A DNA stretch of 56,817 nt from Bacteroidales bacterium (GTDB taxonomy: Bacteria; Bacteroidota; Bacteroidia; Bacteroidales; UBA4417). The DNA lies in assembly GCA_030654075.1 (NCBI GenBank), contig JAURYB010000088.1, positions 1 to 56,817 on the forward strand, given 5' to 3'. The notes beneath the pieces were generated by a model, which was not told the origin of the DNA, ran no database searches, and saw only the letters and a program-made list of their open reading frames with translations. Below are positions 26,254-34,224 of the stretch, piece by piece (positions within the stretch are counted from its first letter, which is position 1; each line of letters begins with the position of its first letter). Position numbers and translations under genes: made by a program.

Positions 26254-28389
26254 ATGGAAACGAAATATATCCTGCAAATATCAAATGAACTCGGCGTTCG
26301 TGATTTTCAGGTACTCAATACTGTTAATTTGCTTAAGGAAGGTGCTACGGTGCCTTTTATAGCTAGGTATCGCAAAGAAATGACAGGCAGCCTCGATGAG
26401 GTTCAGATTGCTGCTATCCGCGAACGATACGAGAAAATAATTGAACTCGAAAAACGTCGCGAAGCCATCATAGCTTCTGTTACAGAACAGGAAAAACTCA
26501 CTCCGGAACTTGAAAAATCATTCCGTGGTGCTTTGACCATGAGCGAACTTGAGGATTTATATCTTCCTTACAAGCCAAAACGACGCACCCGTGCCTCCAT
26601 TGCCCGCGAAAAGGGATTGGAGCCTCTTGCCAAAATTATTATGTCGCAGCAGGAGCCTGATCCATTCCGGAGAGCTAAAGGTTTTATCAATATTGAAAAG
26701 GACGTTAAATCAGAAGAGGAAGCATTAGCCGGTGCCCGTGATATTATTGCCGAATGGGTAAATGAAAACCAGCAGAGCCGTCAACGGATCAGGAATCATT
26801 TCGAACGATCAGGGGAGATCTTTTCGAAACCTGTTAAGGGCAAAGAGCTTGAAGGAATAAAATACGAAACATATTACGATTGGGCGGAACCATTAATGAA
26901 AGCGCCTTCGCATCGGTTACTGGCAATGTTTCGCGGCGAAAATGAAGGTTTTCTGAAAGTTAATATTGAGCCTGACGCTGAACATGCCAGGGAATCGCTC
27001 AATAAAATATTTGTTAAATCATCAAATGAATCCTCACGTCAGGTTGAGGAAGCGGTTAAAGATGCATATAAGCGGTTGTTACAACCCTCCATCGAAACTG
27101 AATTCCGGCAACTGGTAAAGGAAAAATCCGACCTGGAAGCAATCCGTGTTTTTGCCGAAAATTTACGGCAGTTACTTATGCTTCCTCCATTAGGACAGAA
27201 AACTGTACTAGCGATCGATCCGGGATTCCGCAGTGGATGTAAATTGGTTGTACTCGATCGCCAGGGGCGTTTACTGCACAACGAAACCATTTACCCTCAT
27301 CCTCCGCAAAGTGAAGTAAAACAATCAGTTTCGAAAATCCAGAACCTGGTTAAAGCCTATAAAGTTGAAGCAATTGCCATTGGAAACGGTACTGCAGGCA
27401 GGGAAACTGAAAACCTGGTTCGTCGTATTCCTTTCGATACTGAATTAATCGCCTTGATGGTGAACGAAAACGGGGCTTCGGTGTATTCAGCTTCAGCTGT
27501 TGCCCGGGAGGAATTTCCCGATTATGATGTTACGGTTCGTGGTTCGGTCTCTATTGGGCGCCGCCTGATGGATCCGCTCTCAGAACTTGTTAAGATTGAT
27601 CCGAAGTCTATTGGTGTTGGACAATACCAACATGATGTAAATCAGGCATTACTACAAAAAAGCCTGGAGTCAGTGGTTGAAAGTTGTGTAAATAAAGTAG
27701 GAGTGGAGCTCAATACTGCAAGTAAGCAGTTACTTACGTATGTTTCGGGTGTCGGTCCTGTACTTGCTGCAAAAATTGTTGAATATCGTGATAAAAACGG
27801 TATGTTCCAGTCAAGAGAACAACTGAAGAGTGTTCCACGGCTGGGAGAAAAGGTTTTTGAACAGGCCGCCGGTTTTTTGAGGATCAGGGAATCTGAAAAT
27901 CCGCTCGACGCAAGTGCAGTGCATCCTGAAAGCTATCCGGTTGTGATGAGAATGGCTAAAAAAGCCGGTTGCTCTGTGTCAGATCTGATTAATAATGAAG
28001 ATTTACGGAAGCAGATTAAGTTGGAAGAGTTTATAACAGATAAAGTTGGGTTGCCAACGCTAACTGATATAATGGCAGAACTTTCGAAGCCTGGGCGTGA
28101 TCCGCGACAGAAATTCGAATTGTTTGAATTTGATAAAAATGTAAATTCAATCGGCGACCTTAAACCTGGTATGATTCTCAATGGGCTGGTTACCAATATT
28201 ACTAATTTCGGGGCTTTTGTGGATTTAGGCGTTCACCAGGATGGTCTTATTCATGTAAGCCAGTTGGCTGATAAATATGTTAAGGATCCGAATGAAATTG
28301 TGAAATTGAATCAAAAAGTCAGGGTGAAAGTTCTTGAAGTGGATAAAGAACGTAAGCGGATTCAGCTGACACTCAAAAATGTTGAGTAA
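26254..28389 (+). CDS. tex: Tex-family RNA-binding transcription accessory protein
   Basis: The 711-residue product is a full-length Tex. An N-terminal helical region ('FIARYRKEMTGSLDEVQI', 'LEDLYLPYKPKRRTRASIAR') leads to a YqgF-like domain ('VLAIDPGFRSGCKLVVLD', 'AIAIGNGTAGRETE'), helix-hairpin-helix repeats ('KQLLTYVSGVGPVLAAKIVE', 'FQSREQLKSVPRLGEKVFEQ') and a C-terminal S1 domain from about residue 634 ('GLVTNITNFGAFVDLGVHQD', 'GLIHVSQL'). It binds nucleic acid during transcription in the cytoplasm. It is a lone gene ending before a bidirectional terminator. Confidence 0.95.
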   Translation: METKYILQISNELGVRDFQVLNTVNLLKEGATVPFIARYRKEMTGSLDEVQIAAIRERYEKIIELEKRREAIIASVTEQEKLTPELEKSFRGALTMSELEDLYLPYKPKRRTRASIAREKGLEPLAKIIMSQQEPDPFRRAKGFINIEKDVKSEEEALAGARDIIAEWVNENQQSRQRIRNHFERSGEIFSKPVKGKELEGIKYETYYDWAEPLMKAPSHRLLAMFRGENEGFLKVNIEPDAEHARESLNKIFVKSSNESSRQVEEAVKDAYKRLLQPSIETEFRQLVKEKSDLEAIRVFAENLRQLLMLPPLGQKTVLAIDPGFRSGCKLVVLDRQGRLLHNETIYPHPPQSEVKQSVSKIQNLVKAYKVEAIAIGNGTAGRETENLVRRIPFDTELIALMVNENGASVYSASAVAREEFPDYDVTVRGSVSIGRRLMDPLSELVKIDPKSIGVGQYQHDVNQALLQKSLESVVESCVNKVGVELNTASKQLLTYVSGVGPVLAAKIVEYRDKNGMFQSREQLKSVPRLGEKVFEQAAGFLRIRESENPLDASAVHPESYPVVMRMAKKAGCSVSDLINNEDLRKQIKLEEFITDKVGLPTLTDIMAELSKPGRDPRQKFELFEFDKNVNSIGDLKPGMILNGLVTNITNFGAFVDLGVHQDGLIHVSQLADKYVKDPNEIVKLNQKVRVKVLEVDKERKRIQLTLKNVE

Positions 28390-28516
28390 TATAAAAGACG
28401 GTTAATTTCTGATTGAGCTGACGCACAGATAATCTGTATAGTTTATGTGCTATGATTCAGCGATTTGTAGTATTATTAGACAACAGATTTCGCCGATTTA
28501 TATCCCATATCTATAG

Positions 28517-28578
28517 CCCCGACCTTCAGGTCGGGGATTACAAAATACAAAAGGGAGGCCCTATAGGACCTCCCTTTT
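28517..28578. terminator. Two hairpins forming a bidirectional terminator between tex and the OmpA gene
   Basis: The first hairpin (28517-28536) has arms ccccgacct / aggtcgggg around tc. The second (28549-28578) has ten-base arms aaaagggagg / cctccctttt around a 10-base loop, with a T-run at the end on both strands. It sits between convergent genes, so it can stop transcription from both sides. Confidence 0.75.
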
Positions 28579-28600
28579 ATATTTCATTAGAATTTTTTGA

Positions 28601-30025
28601 TTAATATTCTGTTGTTAAATCAACGCGGCGGTTTTCAGCTCTTCCTTTTTCCGTTTTATTATCAGCAAGCGGTTTGTTTTCACCATTACCAATAGCTGAT
28701 ATTCTTTCAGCGGCAATTCCTTTATTTTCAAGGTATTTTTTTACAGCATTTGCCCTATCCTGGCTGAGCTTAAGGTTCAGGTCATCTTTGCCTACATTGT
28801 CCGTATTTCCTTCAATTTTAAGTTTCATCTGAGGATATTTCATCAGGATTGGGATCAATTCATTAAGCGGAGCTTCAGATTCTTTTTTAATCAGGTCCTT
28901 GCCTGTAGCAAAGTAAATTGCTTTAGCGATTTTTGTAATCTGTTCCTTTTCAACAGGAGTTACATCAGGACATCCGTAGTTGGCAACTATACCGGCCACA
29001 AGAGGGCATTTATCATCTTTATCGGCAATTCCATCGCCGTCAGTATCAGGGCATCCTTTAAAGGCAAGCAGGCCGGCAACAGTTGGACAAGCATCTTCCT
29101 TATCTGTAATACCATCACCATCTGTATCCGGGCAACCTTTGAATTTTGCAATTCCTGCAACATCGGGACAATTGTCATCCATGTCGGCGATTCCATCTTT
29201 ATCTTTGTCAGGACAGCCATTCAGCGCTTTGGCTCCAGCTGCTTCCGGGCAACGATCTTCAGCATCAGTTATACCATCACCATCTCGGTCAGGACAACCC
29301 TGCAAAGCAACAAGACCTTTAACATCAGGGCATTTATCGTCGATGTCGGCAATGCCATCACCATCGCGGTCAGGGCATCCTTTCAGCGAAGCTAAGCCAA
29401 ATATTTCCGGGCAACGGTCTTCTTCATCCACAATACCGTCTTTATCCATGTCATTTTTGCATGAGAACCTGTATTTTAACCCGGCATGAGGATGTATGTA
29501 ATCAATGCCCTCAGTATTGGTTGTAAAAACATAATCAGCGCGAGCATACAGGGAAAGATTGTCTACAATTTTAATGTCAACCCCTAAACCTGCCTGAGCT
29601 TTTAAATCATTCACTCGGTTCATTTTTTGATCACCAAAACCAAAGTAAAAATAAGGAGTTATAAGCGCGTCTTCTTTTATTGCACCTCCCAGAAATTTAA
29701 TCTGGCCATCCAAATCCAGGTACCAATAGTTTTTAGATGTGATGGAATAATTTGCATATTCACCTCTGGCAAGGCTGAGATAGCCTCCCGTTAATTGCAT
29801 ATTAAAAAAAGGTGTTAGGTAGCGACTGACTGAAGCTTCGATGGGTCCTCCCTGGAATTTCATGTCTTTGAACTGATCATTAAGTTTGAGGTTGATATTG
29901 CTGAAGCTGGCCCAATGTATTCCCAAACCTATTGCCCAGGGATTATCCTTGGTTTGGGAATAGGATTTAATTGAAATCCCAATCGACATCGCGAGTACTA
30001 AAAAAAATGCAAGATACTTTTTCAT
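28601..30025 (-). CDS. OmpA-family protein with six thrombospondin type-3 repeats
   Basis: The 474-residue product has a signal peptide ('IKSYSQ'). A beta-barrel-like N-terminal domain covers about 25-190. Six tandem calcium-binding TSP3 repeats follow (about 193-360), each of the form DxDGDGIxDxxDxCPxxxGxxxxxGCP. A C-terminal OmpA peptidoglycan-binding domain has 'IYFATGKDLIKKES', 'LKIEGNTDNVGKDDLNLKLS', 'RANAVKKYLENKGI' and 'RAENRRVDL'. It anchors the outer membrane to peptidoglycan, and the TSP3 block is a stiff Ca-binding spacer. The repeats are visible at DNA level between about 28970 and 29450. Domain order and length are usual for Bacteroidota. Confidence 0.93.
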   Translation of the reverse strand: MKKYLAFFLVLAMSIGISIKSYSQTKDNPWAIGLGIHWASFSNINLKLNDQFKDMKFQGGPIEASVSRYLTPFFNMQLTGGYLSLARGEYANYSITSKNYWYLDLDGQIKFLGGAIKEDALITPYFYFGFGDQKMNRVNDLKAQAGLGVDIKIVDNLSLYARADYVFTTNTEGIDYIHPHAGLKYRFSCKNDMDKDGIVDEEDRCPEIFGLASLKGCPDRDGDGIADIDDKCPDVKGLVALQGCPDRDGDGITDAEDRCPEAAGAKALNGCPDKDKDGIADMDDNCPDVAGIAKFKGCPDTDGDGITDKEDACPTVAGLLAFKGCPDTDGDGIADKDDKCPLVAGIVANYGCPDVTPVEKEQITKIAKAIYFATGKDLIKKESEAPLNELIPILMKYPQMKLKIEGNTDNVGKDDLNLKLSQDRANAVKKYLENKGIAAERISAIGNGENKPLADNKTEKGRAENRRVDLTTEY

Positions 30026-30582
30026 AAATTAGTGAATTTGAAGGTTAATAATTATTGGTTGTTAAATATTTTCTTCGTGTTGTTTTACGGCTGCCTGAAT
30101 GATAGGGTGCAAATTTATCGCTTTGTTATAGAATTTGATTAAGTGGATAAACCAAATAAAGGCACTCATTGTTCTTCCTGGTTTATTAATTTTTTTCAAC
30201 GCGAATCTGAAAGTGTTTTTGGGGGTTTATCATTACTTAATCAGGAAAGTCATATCTGTTTGAAATACAGTATTTTTATCGCTTAAAAAGAATTTAAAGG
30301 TGAAAATGATTTTCACATGAACAAATATAAGAAAGAAATTCAAATGATTGTTAAAAAGACTCAGCTAAAATATATTTGTCCCTGAAAAAATCTACGTTTA
30401 AGTTCAGCTATACAGATGTTACATTGAGATAATTTTTCTTCGGGATATCAGAAATCTACAGTCTCAAGTGCAAGTATTATTTTGTTTTTTTCGATTTCAG
30501 TGAAATCTATATAGTTAAAATTGCGATTTATACAATCATCATTCTGTTAACTTAAGCTTTGATTTTACTAACCAATCTCTTC
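30026..30582. other. Intergenic region upstream of the OmpA gene
   Basis: The 557-base A/T-rich gap carries no supported gene. CAAATTTA at 30110-30117 reads TAAATTTG on the minus strand and is a candidate -7 box for the OmpA gene, with a leader of about 80 bases. I see no hairpin cluster or RNA gene. Confidence 0.4.
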
Positions 30583-30927
30583 CTAGTATAGCAGGTGCAT
30601 CTTAGTTTTCTCCCGCCAGCCTGCATCATACTTGTTTTCAACGAAGTAAATCAATAAGTCTGCATCATACTTATTTTCAGCAAACCATATTTTTTTCTTT
30701 GCGTCGTACCTGTTCTGACAGAAGTACCAAAGTCCTTTATTTCCATCAGCATCATAGGTATTTACTGCTTTGTATACAAGCAAGTCGGCATCGTAACGAT
30801 TTTCAACTACAAATACTTTAATGTCAGCATCATAGCGATTGTTGCAGCTAAATACTTTTTGTGCTTTAGCGGCAATAGAAAGTACAAGTAGCAATAATAC
30901 TAATCCATTTATAAACAGTTTTCGCAT
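30583..30927 (-). CDS. Secreted YDAD-repeat protein (DUF6150-like)
   Basis: The 114-residue product has a signal peptide (ending near 'AAKAQ') and then six imperfect repeats of about 14-17 residues built on N-(R/K/T)-YDA(D), such as 'NNRYDADIKVFVVE', 'ENRYDADLLVYKAV' and 'ENKYDADLLIYFVE'. The pattern of a polar turn followed by alternating hydrophobic residues suggests short beta-hairpins stacked in a repeat fold. Two Cys occur in the mature part. The sequence resembles the small DUF6150 family of Bacteroidota, of unknown function. It stands alone between the OmpA gene and trmN6. Confidence 0.75.
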   Translation of the reverse strand: MRKLFINGLVLLLLVLSIAAKAQKVFSCNNRYDADIKVFVVENRYDADLLVYKAVNTYDADGNKGLWYFCQNRYDAKKKIWFAENKYDADLLIYFVENKYDAGWREKTKMHLLY

Positions 30928-30997
30928 ATCCTTGATTTTGATATAAAGATAGTGATATTTGATAAGCCTGGTATCCTCTATTAAAACCAGGTCAAGG

Positions 30998-31702
30998 TTA
31001 AAAGTTTAAATAGAACTCTTTAGTCAGTTCACGATATTCAGTTGTATAGATACCCGTTGAGCTGTATATATTTAATTCAGTATTCGATATTTCAAGGTTA
31101 ATTTCATTTGTAAATAAAACCATTACGCGGTGGGGACTATGGAGAGGCGAGCTTTTGACCTTGGTAATATAAGCCGGGAATAATGATTGGTTGGATGCCT
31201 CAATTATCCAGTTACGAAAGGCGTCATCCGGAATAATAAACGCAGCTTTTCCGCCCACGGTGAGCAATTGAGATGTAATTTTAAGCAAATCTCTTACAGG
31301 TAAAGTGTCGTTATGGCGCGCAATATTCCTGGCTTTACCTGGTGCTTTCAGCGAATCGGTGAAAAATGGGGGATTACTGATTACCAGGCTATACTTGTTA
31401 TTCGTTTTAACTGAAAAATCCTGAATGGATGAGTTAAATACATGAATCTGACCGCCCCAGGGACTTACTTGTACATTCTTTCGTGCCAGATCAGCGGCAT
31501 CAGGTTCTATTTCGATAGCGTCAATTTCGGTTTTGAGGTTTTTCTGCGCCATCATTAATGCCAGTATTCCCGAGCCTGAGCCTATATCCAGTATCCTGGT
31601 TTCATCTTCACATGGTGTCCAGGCTCCCAGCAATACTGAATCAGTGCCAATTTTCATAGCAGCTGTACTATCGTCGATACTGAATTTTTTGAAATGAAAC
31701 AT
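30998..31702 (-). CDS. trmN6: tRNA1(Val) adenine-37 N6-methyltransferase
   Basis: The 234-residue product is a class I SAM-dependent methyltransferase of the TrmN6/YfiC type. It has the N-terminal 'FHFKKFSIDDSTAAMKIGTD', then 'SVLLGAW', SAM motif I 'ILDIGSGSGILALMMAQK', acidic 'DAIEIEPDAADLARKN' and the N6-adenine catalytic motif 'ISNPPFF'. It modifies A37 of tRNA-Val. It lies 102 bases downstream of rimM, on the same strand as the rpsP-rimM pair, and may be co-transcribed. The gap is low-complexity sequence. Confidence 0.92.
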   Translation of the reverse strand: MFHFKKFSIDDSTAAMKIGTDSVLLGAWTPCEDETRILDIGSGSGILALMMAQKNLKTEIDAIEIEPDAADLARKNVQVSPWGGQIHVFNSSIQDFSVKTNNKYSLVISNPPFFTDSLKAPGKARNIARHNDTLPVRDLLKITSQLLTVGGKAAFIIPDDAFRNWIIEASNQSLFPAYITKVKSSPLHSPHRVMVLFTNEINLEISNTELNIYSSTGIYTTEYRELTKEFYLNF

Positions 31703-31804
31703 TATTTGAGTGAATAGTGCATAGTGAATAGTGAATAATGATAGAGTAGTATGTATTAAGAAACATAGGTTCAGAAACCAGAAACACTCAAACCCCTCAA
31801 ACTC

Positions 31805-32335
31805 TCAACCCTCTAAATATAACTCAATTAACCCTTCAGGAGCCTCAATATGTATGGTTTTAGTCTTCCTGTCAATTTTTTTTACGATTTCGTCTACAAT
31901 AGGTACAAGAATTTCTTTGCCATTAAAATCAATGGCAAGTAATGCCTGCTGAGGCATTTCAAGTACTGTGCGTACGGTACCCGTTTCACCGCGATTTGCG
32001 TCAATTACAGTGTATCCTTCAATTTCAACGGAAAATAGCTGTGTGCCTTTTTGTTTCGGCAAGATTGCAACAGGTATAAATATAGCGCAACCGGCAAGGA
32101 GGGAAGCATCTTCAGTACTGTCAACATCAAGGAACTTCACCATGGCTTGTCCTTTAGCCTTTGGCTGTATGAGTTCAATAAAAAAAGGAACCAGGTTCTC
32201 ATTAATTTTGAGATACACTGATTCCAGTTTTTTTATCCGCGAAAGTAATTCACTATCAATCTGAAATATTACTTCGCCTTTTGTGCCGAAAGTCCTGACG
32301 ATCTTTCCCAGCTGGAAAAGTTCATCTTGTTTCAT
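31805..32335 (-). CDS. rimM: Ribosome maturation factor RimM
   Basis: The 176-residue product has the RimM N-terminal domain ('FQLGKIVRTFGTKGEVIFQ', 'DASLLAGCAIFIP') and the C-terminal PRC-barrel ('YTVIDANRGETGTVRTVLEM', 'ALLAIDFNGKEILVPIVDEI'). It helps 16S rRNA processing and 30S head assembly and binds uS19. The start at 32335 is 7 bases after the rpsP stop, the classic rpsP-rimM coupling. The longer frame to 32380 would run into rpsP and is rejected. Confidence 0.94.
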   Translation of the reverse strand: MKQDELFQLGKIVRTFGTKGEVIFQIDSELLSRIKKLESVYLKINENLVPFFIELIQPKAKGQAMVKFLDVDSTEDASLLAGCAIFIPVAILPKQKGTQLFSVEIEGYTVIDANRGETGTVRTVLEMPQQALLAIDFNGKEILVPIVDEIVKKIDRKTKTIHIEAPEGLIELYLEG

Positions 32336-32342
32336 AGGGCAA

Positions 32343-33095
32343 TTATGCTTTTTCTTCAGTTGCAGGTGCTTCAGGAGCAACTACTTCAGGAGCAACTTCA
32401 GCAACTACCTCAGGAGCAACTTCAGCAACTACTTCAGGAGCAACCTCAGCAACTACCTCAGGAGCAACTTCAGCAACTACTTCAGGAGCAACCTCAGCAA
32501 CAACTTCAGGAGCAACCTCAGCAACAACTTCAGGAGCAACCTCAGCAACTACTTCAGGAGTTTCTTCAACAGCTTCAGCAACTTCTTCTTCTTCTTCAAC
32601 TTCTTCATCTGCTACACCAGCTGCTTTTTTAGCTTCAGCAGCTAATTTCTTAGCTAATACATCAGCTTTAGCCTGGTTAACTTTAACTTCAGCTGCGAAG
32701 CGTTTTTTGTCTTCGGTTTTTGCTTTCAGACCGATGTCGTTTTTAGCGCTCTCAATTTTACCTGTCTTAACAGTCTTCCATTCTTCGAATTTAGCCTGAG
32801 CCTGTTCTTCGGTCATTGCACCTTTAGCAACGCCTTTCAGTAAGTGGTGCATGTAAGCAACACCTGTGTATTTCAGGATAGCTTCAACAGTTTCTGTAGG
32901 TTCAACACCTGTTTTTACCCAATAAAGGGCGCGGTCAAAATCAATCTGAATGTCGGCCGGGCGGGTGATTGGGTTATAAGTTCCAATTTTTTCAATAAAA
33001 CGTCCGTCACGTGGTGCACGACCATCCGCAATCACGATATGGAAATAGGCCTGGCCTTTTTTTCCAAATCGCTGTAATCTCATCTTTGTTGCCAT
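32343..33095 (-). CDS. rpsP: Ribosomal protein bS16 with a long repetitive acidic C-terminal tail
   Basis: The 250-residue product opens with the bS16 core ('KMRLQRFGKKGQAYFHIVIA', 'DGRAPRDGRFIEKIGTYNP', 'FDRALYWVKTGVEPTETVEA'), about 85 residues. A Lys/Ala-rich helical segment follows, then 'DEEVEEEEEVAEAVEE' and seven copies of EVVAEVAP before the end 'APEAPATEEKA'. Bacteroidota bS16 proteins often carry a C-terminal extension; this one is long because of a 24-bp tandem repeat. The tail is probably a disordered, acidic surface extension. The MATK start is standard for the phylum. First gene of the rpsP-rimM unit. Confidence 0.95.
   Translation of the reverse strand: MATKMRLQRFGKKGQAYFHIVIADGRAPRDGRFIEKIGTYNPITRPADIQIDFDRALYWVKTGVEPTETVEAILKYTGVAYMHHLLKGVAKGAMTEEQAQAKFEEWKTVKTGKIESAKNDIGLKAKTEDKKRFAAEVKVNQAKADVLAKKLAAEAKKAAGVADEEVEEEEEVAEAVEETPEVVAEVAPEVVAEVAPEVVAEVAPEVVAEVAPEVVAEVAPEVVAEVAPEVVAEVAPEVVAPEAPATEEKA
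32386..32560. repeat. 24-bp minisatellite inside rpsP
   Basis: Slightly more than seven tandem copies of a 24-bp unit (caggagcaacttcagcaact plus ac(c/t)t) run through the 3' part of rpsP. Each unit is a whole number of codons and encodes EVVAEVAP. Copies differ at only a few positions. Slippage would change tail length in frame. Confidence 0.9.
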
Positions 33096-33180
33096 GTAAA
33101 ATGTATTTGTTAATTGATTTATTGTAAAACCTTGCTTTATAGATAGTTAAAGTTATAAGCAGGTTTTTATTTTAAGGGTG

Positions 33181-33211
33181 CAAAGGTAGGATGTAATTTT
33201 TGATTTTCAAA
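33181..33211 (-). promoter_or_regulatory. Promoter of the rpsP-rimM unit
   Basis: On the minus strand a -33 TTTG (33208-33211) and a -7 TACCTTTG (33181-33188) are separated by 19 bases, matching the Bacteroidota promoter consensus TTTG-N(19-20)-TAnnTTTG. The expected transcript start is near 33175, giving a leader of about 80 bases. The box lies just beyond the stop of the preceding membrane-protein gene. Confidence 0.65.
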
Positions 33212-33227
33212 GCATTACAGTACAGAT

Positions 33228-33746
33228 TCATGAAATATTTTTATCTTCGTTTTGTTTAGGTTTGTCTATATGGTGCCTTGTATGAGTTTGTATCTTGTAA
33301 AATCGCTTAACGCGGGGCGATAAAGCCAATACCAATATAAATACTCCCAATAGTCCAAAAATGCCTTGTATCACCGATCCTGTTTTAAGAATTAAGATCT
33401 GAACATCGATCCAGATGATCAGCATTATGGCTGTATAAAGTGTATAGGTCCATGCCCAATGATAGCCTTTATAAATATTTAATATATCGATGACAGGCCA
33501 CCTGGGTTTGAAAATTAATGGGAAAATCAGGAATAGCGGGAAGAATCCCAGCGTTAAAAAAAGAATTACACCAGGGATAAGGTAATTTGAAAAGATTGTT
33601 CCTTCCAGTAATTTTTCCGATAGCTTAATGGTTTCACCGGATGGATCATTCATCAGGCTAACTCCTCCATAAATAGCGCCCAACGCTAAAAATGCAACTG
33701 TAATGACTAAAATATAAATCTCTACTGATTTGCTTCTTGGTTTCAT
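33228..33746 (-). CDS. Small membrane protein with four predicted membrane segments
   Basis: I do not recognize a family. The 172-residue product has hydrophobic segments near residues 9-31, 52-80, 95-115 and 122-145 ('IYILVITVAFLALGAIYGGV', 'YLIPGVILFLTLGFFPLFLI', 'YTLYTAIMLIIWIDVQILIL', 'GIFGLLGVFILVLALS'). A basic, His-rich tail follows ('FYKIQTHTRHHIDKPKQNED'). A soluble loop holds 'NDPSGETIKLSEKLLEGT'. It precedes rpsP on the same strand but rpsP has its own promoter. Probably an inner-membrane protein of unknown role. Confidence 0.65.
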   Translation of the reverse strand: MKPRSKSVEIYILVITVAFLALGAIYGGVSLMNDPSGETIKLSEKLLEGTIFSNYLIPGVILFLTLGFFPLFLIFPLIFKPRWPVIDILNIYKGYHWAWTYTLYTAIMLIIWIDVQILILKTGSVIQGIFGLLGVFILVLALSPRVKRFYKIQTHTRHHIDKPKQNEDKNIS

Positions 33747-34224
33747 GTTTTTCAGATTGTTTCCTTTTTATTAATTGCATTTTATGTCATTCCAATCAGT
33801 ACACTTTGATTTATCAGAAACAACTTGTTTTCGTGATCTGTCAATTCAATCGATGGAGCTTTTTATGAATTTGAAAAATAGTTTTACTTAATCAGCAATT
33901 CTCATAATAATTGTATGACTTAAACCCAATTAATTTCAGCAGAACTTACCAATTACAATACATAGTTAATGATTAATTAACAAAAATATAATATTTCTTC
34001 AAATTCAAAAGCTCAATCCTTTAAATTTTCGGTTAAATGAAAAATCAGTGTAATTCAACAAAAAGTAAAACTTTAATTATTGCTTCTGACTTAGCTTTCA
34101 GGACCTTCGAGATTTTTAAATGGATTTACTACAATTTATCAACACTTGATAACCACCTGTGTTAAAACAGGTATCTTAGCAGTTTCCATGGATAAATGGT
34201 AAAAATCTGATAATCAAGCTTTAC
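33747..34224. other. Divergent intergenic region upstream of dnaE
   Basis: The 478 A/T-rich bases hold no supported gene. A short inverted repeat acctgt-gttaaa-acaggt lies about 55 bases before dnaE and is followed by TATCTTAG, a weak resemblance to a -7 box. No RNA gene or dnaA-box cluster is evident. Confidence 0.35.

Noticed and set aside
28980..29489. Long plus-strand ORF opposite the OmpA gene
   Set aside because: It is an antisense shadow of the TSP3 repeat block, whose repeated codons keep the opposite frame open.
30371..30378. TATATTTG on the plus strand as a promoter
   Set aside because: No plus-strand gene lies downstream for several kilobases, so the match is probably chance.
32386..32560. 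Regular 24-bp repeats that could suggest a CRISPR array
   Set aside because: The units are head-to-tail with no spacers and encode a repeated peptide in frame with rpsP.
32283..32645. Plus-strand ORFs rich in Gln/Leu or Ser/Asn opposite rpsP
   Set aside because: They are artefacts of the 24-bp repeat read on the other strand.
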